From the NCBI RefSeq assembly GCF_033807715.1, contig NC_084610.1, positions 1,045,001 through 1,109,000 of the forward strand: a stretch of 64,000 nucleotides of DNA, read 5' to 3'. Below the pieces are notes generated by a model that saw only the letters and a list, made by a program, of their open reading frames with translations, had not been told where the DNA came from and did no database searches. Origin of the DNA: Cololabis saira (taxonomy: Eukaryota; Chordata; Actinopteri; Beloniformes; Belonidae). This document shows positions 1 to 9,500 of the stretch, in pieces. Each line of letters starts with the position of its first letter. Position 1 is the first letter of the stretch. The position numbers and the translations under genes are program-made.

Positions 1-130
1 CTCCAGAACCCAGAGGGAGTACCAGCTGATGAGGCTCATGCTGGACCACAGCCAGGTCATGGAGGCGCTGCAGAAGTACCCACAATGCCCCACCGACATC
101 AACCAGTGGGCCATGTCAGCCTTCGCCTAG
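1..130 (+). CDS. orc4: orc4, C-terminal end of origin recognition complex subunit 4 (5' part outside window)
   Basis: An open frame (codons from base 2, stop TAG at 128-130) encodes the last 42 residues of a protein. It contains [12 protein letters not shown], then [16 protein letters not shown] near the end. This matches my knowledge of the vertebrate ORC4 C-terminus (QREYQLMKLLLD, ALQKYPNCPTD.RQWA). ORC4 is an AAA+ family subunit of the six-subunit complex that marks replication origins in the nucleus; this piece belongs to its C-terminal winged-helix region. Only the final exon is inside the window and its acceptor cannot be fixed. The last residues (MSAFA) differ from the mammalian end, which is normal at a free terminus. 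The convergent neighbour on the minus strand is acvr2a, the same pairing as in other vertebrates, which strengthens both calls. Confidence 0.88.
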   Translation, partial: SRTQREYQLMRLMLDHSQVMEALQKYPQCPTDINQWAMSAFA

Positions 131-189
131 GACTGGACGCAATCATACTTTAGCTTGCCTATTTTTAAAATTGCTGGAATCTTTTTCTT

Positions 190-199
190 AATAAATAAA
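190..199 (+). terminator. orc4 polyadenylation signals (two overlapping AATAAA)
   Basis: AATAAA occurs at 190-195 and again at 194-199, 60 bp after the orc4 stop codon. A cleavage site around 210-220 would give a very short 3' UTR. No other strong signal lies between the stop and the MITE at 299. Confidence 0.7.
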
Positions 200-298
200 T
201 GTATTATGTGGATCTAAGGCTCCTTTAATAGCTGCTCTTTTATGGGGGGAAATTGTAAATACAACTAAATTTCCACTTAAAGACTTCCTACACATCTA

Positions 299-645
299 CA
301 GGACTGTGTCAGAAAATTAGAATATTGTGATTTTCTGTAATGCAATTATAAAAACAAAAATGTCATACATTCTGGATTCATTACAAATCAACTGAAATAT
401 TGCATTTTATTATTTTAATATTGCTGATCATGGCTTACAGCTTAAGAAAACTCCAATATCTTATTTCAAAAAATTAGAATATTCTGGGAATCTTAATCTT
501 AAACTGTAAGCTTAAAATAATAAAAGGCTTTCAATATTTCAGTTGATTTGTAATGAATCCAGAATGTATGACATTTTTGTTTTTGTAATTGCATTACAGA
601 AAATAAAGAACTTTATCACAATATTCTAATTTTGAGACAGTCCTG
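299..645. mobile_element. Palindromic Tc1/mariner-like MITE, copy A
   Basis: The ends read CAGGACTGTGTCAGAAAATT and, inverted, AATTTTGAGACAGTCCTG, next to TA dinucleotides as expected for TA-targeting elements. The left and right halves are long inverted repeats around a short unpaired centre. There is no coding capacity. The same family recurs at 1336-1795, 17940-18315 and 30681-31044. Confidence 0.8.
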
Positions 646-1335
646 TTACATGAACGTAATAAAACAAAGATACTAGTTTGAGCAGGTTTGACGTGCCACC
701 CTGTGGCGGGTTTCTGCACTGCAGCTCAAACTTGCTCCTCAAATCAACCTTTATTTATACCAAATTATCTCAAACACTGTCCGAAACTAACCATTTCTGA
801 AAATGTGGCGCTTAAAGTATCAATATATTCTCAATTTTTATCAAATCTTTGTGGATAACTGCAGTTTCAGGTTTAACGGTGCCGAGACAAGACGAGGGGG
901 TTAATTTGGTATCAAAACTCCTGCAGCGTCTTGTGATTAAACCACAGGAAGGTTTAAATTTAGATGTGGGCTGAAATGACGTTTTAAAAGGACTCCCAGT
1001 TGGTAACATTCACTGAACACTTCAGTAGACTACTTATAAACATGGTGATGGAACGCAGGTGAGGAGTTTGCAGGTCTAGACCGGGGTGGGAATCCTGGTC
1101 CGGCATGTTTCACATGTTTTTACAACTCATACCATCATTGTTTTAGTTTCAAATACCGAGGTTGTCTCCCAGAGAGTCCTTAACCTACATTTAACCTCCA
1201 CGTAGACCAGTGCATAGTTAGTTATTTGCATAATTTGATCAAATGTTACAGACCTATTGGGAATAAATTTAAAGCAAAGTCAAACTTTATAGAAGTTTGA
1301 CTTTGCTAAAAAAGTTGCTAAATGTCTAACTGAAC
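646..1335. other. Intergenic sequence between orc4 and acvr2a, no gene seen
   Basis: This AT-rich spacer between two MITE copies has no convincing ORF, RNA gene or long repeat. It lies beyond the predicted 3' ends of both convergent genes. Confidence 0.5.
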
Positions 1336-1795
1336 TAAAATTAGAATATTGTGATAAAGTCCTTTATTTTCTGTAATGCAATTAAAAAAACAAATGTCAT
1401 ACATTCTGGATTCATTACAAATCAACTGAAATATTGCAAGCCTTTTATTATTTTAATATTGCTGATTATGGTTTACAGTTTAAGATTAAGATTCCCAGAA
1501 TATTCAAATTTTTTGAGTTTTCTTAAAATGTAAGGTTAATATAATAAAAGGCTTTTGCTGATCATGGCTTACATTTTAAGAAAACTCAAATATCCTATCT
1601 CAAAAAATTTGAATATTCTGGGAATCTTAATCTTAAACTGTAAACCATAATCAGCAATATTAAAATAATAAAAGGCTTGCAATATTTCAGATGATTTGTA
1701 ATGAATCCAGAATGTATGACATTTTTGTTTTTTTCATTGCATTACAGAAAATAAAGAACTTTATCACAATATTCAAATTTTCTGAGACAGTCCTG
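1336..1795. mobile_element. Palindromic MITE, copy B (rearranged, about one and a half units)
   Basis: This is the same family as 299-645. The right end (GAGACAGTCCTG then TA) is intact; the left begins inside the terminal repeat at AAAATTAGAATATTG. Unlike the other copies it contains the central block twice: once as AAGATTAAGATTCCCAGAATA near 1480-1500 and once as its reverse complement near 1610-1640. It therefore looks like two units joined head to head with loss of the arms between them. Confidence 0.75.
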
Positions 1796-2114
1796 TATGT
1801 AATTTAAGATCAAAATTGTGATTTCATCCTTTCCAAATAGGCTTACATTTGTTATTTTTTAACAAATGTATCATCACATTATATTATTAAGTGTGCCACT
1901 TTCAAAATATGCAGAAGAATATGCAGAAACATTTCCATTGTGGAGCATCATAATGATAAAGTTAAAGGGGGTCCAGACCTTAGCCAGACCAACATGAAAC
2001 CCGGTTTCCAGCCCATTTATGTCTCAGATGGAGCCGTCGTGGGTTTAAACCAGATTCAAATCAAAGTGAGATTAAAAAAAAAGGCAGCATGAACATTCAC
2101 AATCTAAAAACACA

Positions 2115-2120
2115 TTTATT
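2115..2120 (-). terminator. Candidate distal polyadenylation signal of acvr2a
   Basis: TTTATT on the plus strand reads AATAAA on the minus strand, about 4.2 kb after the acvr2a stop. Cleavage would fall near 2090-2100. It is the last good signal before the intergenic MITEs. Confidence 0.45.
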
Positions 2121-3816
2121 TACATCACATGGATGAGTTCAGCTGATAAAAACGGTGGTGGGCTAGTGTTATCCGAGCCGCAGCGCTGATCTGGGATCAA
2201 CTGCGTTCGTTCCTCCTCGTCCTGCTGAAGACTCCACTCCTGCGTAAGAAAACCAGCCAGATGCTTTCCGTCCAGCTCGTGGACTCAAAAGTTTGAAAAG
2301 ATCAGACCTTAGTTTCTTTGCGTTTTCACCTTTTTTTGTCAGTACGATGACATTTACAGTCACAAGTATCAGGAGTGGAGAAACATTTCCACCTTCCGGA
2401 GCTTTTCTTACGCAGCCTGCTGAAGTTTGACTTGATCACATTGATCCATTTCTTCCAGCTTTAAAACCCTGCAGAGCGGTAGATCTCAGACCAGCGCTGC
2501 TGCTCAGGAGCCTCCAGAAATGTGTCTGTAGAAAGCTGAGGCCTCGGTGCCGAGGTCCCTGCAGTTCAATGTTTCCTCTAAAATTCTTACAAGAGTGGGG
2601 GAAAAGGAGGACACAGATGCTGGAATGAATTACCTGTAGTGGATGATTGTGTTGTCACATAAGGGGGAGTATTGCAACTGCTCTTGGAGCAACCGTGAGG
2701 GGGTCTGAACAGGCTCCTTGAGGAACACCTCAGACGGCCATTTCAACTATTTTAAGTGCTTTTCTGAATGAATTACAAATGACCGCCTGGTTTCAGCTTA
2801 CACAAAGCTCGAGTTAAGTTATTTTTCACATAGTAAGGGGGGAAGTTTCACGCAGCTAGGCCACGCCCAGCTGCTGAGCCAAAAGAAAAGCAGAGATGGA
2901 TGCAGAGGAAACACTTAAGTTCAACACGCACTTATAAAGATTAAGCTCAGAGTATATAGTTGATACAGATATTTATGTCTGTACAGATCCTAGACTGCTT
3001 AAAATAGTGGGGTGGGGTGGGGGCAACAAGACACAAATGTTTCACTGATAGTTAATATGCACAGCAAAGTGAGGCGCTGGGCTGGAGGACGTCCCGGTAG
3101 AAGAGCGGAAGAGCCTGGCGCCGGGGAAACCCGTTCACGCAGCAGGACCTGAGGGGAGCCCAAACTTTTTTGGTAAAAATGGCAAACGAGGTCGTCCGCA
3201 AATCGCTTGAACAAAGCGTTTGAGGAGGATTTGGGAGAACGGCGACAGTAACGGGGGTTTGTTTTGAACTGAAACGCTGCTCGCAGGTCGAGGACTCGGA
3301 GGTCAAATCGTACTTTTCTTCTGGTTGCTCGGTCCGCTCGTTCACAGAGATGTGCTTGAACGGGAAACCTGACGAGAGGCTTTTCCGGTTTTCTACGGGA
3401 CGGGGCACAATCACACGACAGCAGCCCAACGCGCAGCCCTCTCAAGGTACACGGGGCCGAGCTCACCATCATGGTACAAACACTAAATATGGGAGCCAGG
3501 AGTTTGTAGCACATTCATTCTCGGTCGTTTGTCCATAGACTGAATAGAAAGAAGCATGTTTTATATCTTTTCTTTTCAATTAATCAAAGCAGTTCCTGAA
3601 TTGTAACCCACCCCCCAAACCCCCAAACCCCGCCCCCCCTCCCACAACAACAACCACAAGTCGTGCCAACTCTTACAACTTTGGAGCTGCACCTGAACTC
3701 TGATCCCCGAACCCTCAGGCCAGTAAATTAAAAAATAAATACAACATATCAATATGCAAGGTCACAGATTTAAAAAAAGAAAAGAAAAAAAAGAAATTAA
3801 AATGCTACAGGTTATT

Positions 3817-3845
3817 TGTGTGTGTGCGTGTGTGTGTGTGTGTGT
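3817..3845. repeat. (GT)n microsatellite
   Basis: A near-pure GT dinucleotide run with one GC interruption, inside the predicted acvr2a 3' UTR. Confidence 0.9.
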
Positions 3846-4835
3846 TGAAAGTCACTCCTGCAGCTGATCCTGCAGAGGTGGAGGGTAGTTTGCGGCACTG
3901 GTTGCATATAACTGGCTAGAACTTAGAAGAGCATAGTACTGAATCCCTGAATGGTGTTTGACGGCTGGGGTCGGTTTCTGGAGCGCAGTTTAAACTCTGG
4001 CCGTCGCACGCCGACGCTCTCGTCTTCCTCTCAGCGGCTGATACTGCTCAGCCTCTTCACCAACCGACAGTCCTCTGGGCTGCTGAGAAAACACCGGCGT
4101 TCAACCGTTGAAGGAACTTCTTCTCCTGATTCAGACTCCTTTCCCGCTGCAGGAAACCGGCTCTGCTTTTGGTTAGTTTGCCACACTTTCTACCCCGGGT
4201 GAGAAATCCCTGCGAGTGAGGTAGGTCTTATTGGAGGGCTGCTGGGGGGGGCGGCGCTGATCGTCCCTGACTCTTCAAGCTTCATGAGGACCTTGGAGGA
4301 TGGCAGCATTTCAGCGGCGGATTGATCCGGAGGAGAAACGGCGACGGCAGCAACAGGAGCAGCAGATGCGGGTGTTGTTCTCGTGCTACAGGTTGAAAAT
4401 AAGACCATGGCTTTGACTTCTTTTCCAGTTTGCTGTGTTTCTGCAAAAAAATGTGCGGAAATTATAGTGAAAACCCGCTCTCAGGATCCTTTACCCTTCG
4501 GTGCTCGTCGTCTGTGGAAGGCTTTCTTTATTTCTATTTCAGGATTCATCGATTAGCAGTTCCTGCTAAATGTCTGTAGTGTTTCTCTTCTTCCTCATCT
4601 TCATTACGGTACAGTGTTTTCTCAAAACGCTCCCGTGCGACGGCTGGTTTTAAACTGCGTTTTCCGCTGAAACCGCCCCAAAGCTTGAGGAGAGACTGCA
4701 GGTCTGCCGGCACCAGTGTTCAAACGCTCAGAGGAAATCAAAGACTGGAAAGCGTCACAGCAGTGACAGATACATCCGTTTGGCCTGACATCTACAAGAG
4801 GAACTAGCATGGAGAAGTAGAAATGGCACCAGGAT

Positions 4836-4838
<3 letters not shown>

Positions 4839-4874
<36 letters not shown>
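4839..4874. repeat. (AG)n microsatellite
   Basis: A pure AG run of about 18 units inside the predicted 3' UTR. On the transcript strand it reads CU. Confidence 0.95.
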
Positions 4875-4878
<4 letters not shown>

Positions 4879-6326
4879 GCGTCGCCTCAGCGCATCTGTG
4901 TTTGGTTAGTGTCAACAGAAAAACTGGCAGACTTCTTGTGGCTGAAGGAAAGAGTGAGCTGCTGACGATCCTTTAGTTTTCAAGGGCAAGAAAAATCCCC
5001 AGAAACCCGCCGTCGGTCCGGTGTCATCACCAGGAACCTAAGACGGGCCGCTCTCACGTGGGTGTCCGAGCACGGCGGGTCACACGGGCGAGAGAAAGGG
5101 TCGGCGCGAGTGGAGGTATTCCAGTTCCAGACAGGCGGAGGAGGAGGAGGATGATGATGAGGTGGCGTGGGGCGTGGCGAGTAGCAAAGGTTCCTGAGGT
5201 GCATCAAAAAGAGAGCAAAAACTCTTGAAAGTACTTTAAAACAAAAACAAAAAGGAGCTGGCTCAGCTAAATACAGGAAGGGCTGGGAACTGCACTTCAA
5301 ATCTAAAACCTCCAATAAAACAGGATAAAATACCGGGCAGAACTCTTGTTACCCATCTCATGAAACGGAAAAAAAACAAACTTTGACGTCCTGGTGATTC
5401 ACCGTTACGTTTCCAGGTCACGTGATTAAAATGAAGCTTGTTGGCGAGTTGACACAGAAAAACCCGAGATAATCGAAGAATAAAATCACTTAATAGGACA
5501 AACTCCGTCGGGGACTCGCTTCCACGCCACAGTCAGATGTGGGAGCAGTTTCAAACCAATGTGGGAAGGGAACTATGTTTCCCATGAGCGTGGGGGGTCT
5601 GATGAGCTGTGAGGGGGAGGGGCCGATTTAAACTGTGTCCATCTGAACTGAGGTATACCTGGTTGAAGGAGGTTTATGGTTTTTTTTTTTAAATCGTCGT
5701 AATGCTTCAAACTTGACCCCCTCCCCCTCCCTCCTCCCCGTTTAAAATAAGCTTGATTACCAAGTCGTCTGGGTCCATAATACACTATGTACAGCAGCAT
5801 TACACTATAAACATTCAGAAGCCGTTGCTTATTGGCAGAACGATAGTCGTCTCTTCAAAAGAACGCACACAAGAAAAACAGCAAATGTATGGAGAGTCGG
5901 TGCTCGTCTCTTTTTTCAACACTAAAATGTACGGAGAGTTGGATGAAGAGTTTCTGCAGGGTGGTGTTTCTGCAGGGTAGTGTTTCTGCAGTCGTCTCTC
6001 TGCGTAGTTATCCGGGTCGCCCTCCTACGTGTGTGTCTGTGTGTGCGTTTTGAAAAACAATACATGGTAAAAGTGTTTTGCCGCCCGGTGCGTCGGCACC
6101 GTCGCTCGCAGGCGTGGCGTCCTGAAAACGTCTGCTCGGGGTGACAGCGTCTCCGCCGGGAAAACGTTGTAATCCTCAGGCACACGTATCAAAATGAGGT
6201 GGATGTGGACTGACTCGGTGGGAGAAGGTGTTTCCTGATGGCGAGTAGCGGCCCGCACTTAAAGGAACTGAGGAAAAACAAAAAGATGAAAAGAAAAAAC
6301 TGGGCCAACCATCCAGGGCCGGCTGT

Positions 6327-6521
6327 TCATAAGCTGGACTCCTTGGGCGGGAGGTCCACGTTGGTCACCATGGTGACAACGGTGACGATCTCCTCGGGCC
6401 CGATCACGGGGGCCTGGCGCTGCATCTGCCCGATACGCTCCTCCACGCAGCCAGCAGACAGCCGGGCCTCGGCCTCGTGGTCCCAGCAGTCCTCGATGGT
6501 CTCGCACAGCATGGTCAGGCC
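6327..6521 (-). CDS. acvr2a: acvr2a exon 11 (kinase C-lobe end, C-terminal tail, stop)
   Basis: Residues 458-521 start with [20 protein letters not shown] and end [12 protein letters not shown], then TGA. The acceptor is CCCCCAG before GGCCTGACC. The window around this acceptor is repeated in tandem upstream in the intron (see the 26-bp minisatellite), so alternative acceptors are possible. The site given here keeps the reading frame with exon 10 and the family sequence. Confidence 0.95.
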   Translation of the reverse strand, partial: GLTMLCETIEDCWDHEAEARLSAGCVEERIGQMQRQAPVIGPEEIVTVVTMVTNVDLPPKESSL

Positions 6522-9401
6522 CTGGGGGAAAAGAGCATGGTCAGACCCTGGGGGGACAGAGCATGGTGAGGCCCTGGGGGAAAAGAGCATGGTGAGGCCC
6601 TGGGGCAGGGGTCGGCAACCCGCGGCTCTAGAGCCGCATGCGGCTCTTTAGTGCCATCCTAGTGGCTCCTGGAGCTTTTTCAAAAATGTTTGACTTTTTT
6701 TTCTTCCTTTTTTTCTTCTTTTTTTAAAACGTTTTTTTCCTTTTTTCCTCTTTTTTTTCTCTTTTTTTCTTCTTTTTTCCTTTTTTCTACTTTTTTCTCT
6801 TTTTTTCTTCCCTTTTCCTTTCCTCGACATCTCGACTTTTTTCTCGACATTTCGACTTTTTTCACGAAATTTCTACTATTTCCTCGACATTTCGATTTTT
6901 TTCTCGACATTTCAACTTTTTTCTCGACATTTCAACTTTTTTCTCGACATTTCAACTTTTTTCTTGAAGTGCATAATGAAAAAAAAAATCTTCCCCCAGT
7001 TATAACTAGCATAGATACATACAGCATGTGTTGTCTTCATTCTAAGGCTTATACGAGACTTTTCATTTTTTGCGGCTCCAGACATATTTGTTTTTTGTGT
7101 TTTTGGTCCAATATGGCTCTTTCAACATTTTGGGTTGAAGACCCCTGTCCTGGGGGGACAGAGAGTAGGGCTGGGCGATATATCGAGATTTTAATATATA
7201 TTGATATATTTTCAAACGCGATATGGTACGAGACAATATCGTTTATATCGATTTAAAAAAAAAAAATAAATAATAATGATTTTGATATAGCTTATTTTGC
7301 GACAAATTGACTTGAATGTTTTATTTGAGATTTGCACAAATGTTTTGTTATTTCAATTCAATTCAATTCAATTTTATTTATATAGCGTCTAATACAACAG
7401 AGTTGTCTCTAGACGCTTTACAGAGACCCATACCCAGAACATGACCCCCGAGCAATTATTACATAAACAATGGCAGGTAAAAACTCCCCTAGTGGGAGAA
7501 AAACCTTAAGCCAAACAGTGGCAAGGAAAAACTCCCCTTTAGGAGGGAAGAAACCTTGAGCAGGACCAGGCTCATCAGGGGGGACCCTCCTGCCGAGGGC
7601 CAGACTGGGGGTCAGGGACGGCAACAGCACAGCAGGCAGGTGGAAGCAGCAACGGGATGACCGGGGGTGGGGACCGCAGGCCAGCACGCAGCTCCCGAAG
7701 CTCCGGCCCAATCATTATTTGGACAACTGTCAACCTCAGTGGAAAAGTCTGCCTGTTACTGTCTACATTGTATTAATTACACAGTGTCTTTTAATTTAAT
7801 TGTTATGCAGGAAAGGGATATTTGTTTTATTTTATTCAAGAAGCATTTTTATTCTATATATGCAGGCAGTTTATTTTTATTTCATTTGTTTTATACATTT
7901 TGATATTGTGCAGACCTCTGTTAATAAAGGAACCTGTGTGACATTTGGCACGAGGCTTTGTATTAAAACTGACTGTTTTTTTTAAAGGGGACATATTATG
8001 AAAAACACGTTTTTTCTTGTTTTAACATATATAAAGTGGTCTCCCCTCACCCTGCCAGCACAGGGGAGACAAAATACCATGAATTTCTGCAAGGTCTGTG
8101 ACCCCCGCCTTACAGAATCCTCCAGTGTCACGTGATTTTTTTTGAGCCGATGAGAATCTGCGCCTAGGGTGACGTCACCCGAGGCGCAGAGGTTCGGCCT
8201 CCGCTGCTGAAACCACGCCCACAACCAGCTCTCTCCGTCGGCTCGAGCGTCCGCCATTGTTCAGAAGCGGTGGCTGTTTGAACAGCGAGGGAGAGTAGAA
8301 ATGAGATTTTGCATCGACATTTTCCCTCATAAAAGGATCAGTTCCCACAGCACGGACCTGGTAACTGCACACGAGTCAGCGCTATGTTCCTTATTTATAT
8401 TTGTATGATCTTTGCATGGGCTAAGTTAGGGGTGGGCGGTACACCGGTGTCATAGTCATCACCGGTGTGAAACTGCGCCACGACATGGATTTTGCAATAC
8501 CGTCAATACCGTAATAAATCAATTATAAAATAATAAGCCTAAATAAGGAATTAAAAACGTTGGTGATATGCAAGGTTTGCTGCCGTGTTGTGACAGCAAG
8601 AGGTGGAAACACAAGCAACCTGTTCCATCACTTAAAAAACACGCACGCCCGTGAATATGAAGAGGCAACCCGGGCCAAAACGAGCGCAAGTGGGACCAGC
8701 AGCTGGTCCCGCTGGGACCGCTGCTCCGCTGGTGCTGCTGAGCTGCTGCTGAGCAGCACCAGCGGAGCACGTCCCAAGACTACACAGCTTTCACTGCAGG
8801 CATCGTTTATGCTGCTACACCTTACGACAAGAGTAGTAAGAAATGCAGGGCTTAAAGTATTCCGGCACCGTGCCGGATCTCCGGCGTACGGAGTTTTTTT
8901 TCTCGGCGTGCGAGTTTGAGTGCTTTAAAAAAAAAAAAAAAAGGTTTGAGAGAAAAAAAAAGGTTGAGTCAACCGAGTTCGTCTACCAATGGAATGAGAG
9001 GAAAGCAGCTCTGGCTCAACCAAACTAACACTAGCCAATCAGAAGCAGAGCTGGGCGGGTCTTTGACGGCAGCGGAGCGCAGAGCGCTGTTTCAACCTGC
9101 CGGAATACCAATCACCGACTTCAAGATGGAGAAAAAATTAATGAATGTCGGTTTAAAAGAATCTTTTTGCCCAAAAGAAAGAAAGAGTGACAAAAAAATA
9201 CCCATAACCATGTTCTTCTCTCGAAAAAAAGCACCTGTACCGCGGGCTTTAGAAGAAAATTAGAGAATAAGAGAATATAATTAAGGGAATTTTTCCACCA
9301 ACCGAGGTCCAGTATTACATTTTAAGAGAGGTTTACAAAATATTTAAAATATAATATAATAAAAATGAATATAATATAATATATATATATATATATATAG
9401 G

Positions 9402-9500
<99 letters not shown>

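Larger units (their letters stand above)
2095..6326 (-). other. acvr2a: Probable 3' UTR of acvr2a
   Basis: This sequence follows the acvr2a stop codon (minus strand, stop at 6327-6329). No further coding exon is recognisable, and long 3' UTRs are usual for ACVR2A. The distal end is set by an AATAAA on the minus strand (TTTATT at 2115-2120 of the plus strand); a possible proximal signal is at 4527-4532. The region contains a GT repeat (3817-3845) and an AG repeat (4839-4874). Open frames here, such as 2999-3514, resemble no known protein and I treat them as chance. Confidence 0.5.

Noticed and set aside
2999..3514. 171-codon minus-strand ORF downstream of acvr2a
   Set aside because: It lies in the predicted 3' UTR, overlaps other random frames and resembles no known protein.
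6648..6910. Lysine/glutamate-rich minus-strand ORFs
   Set aside because: They are translations of the T-rich tract inside the hAT element at 6606-7147.
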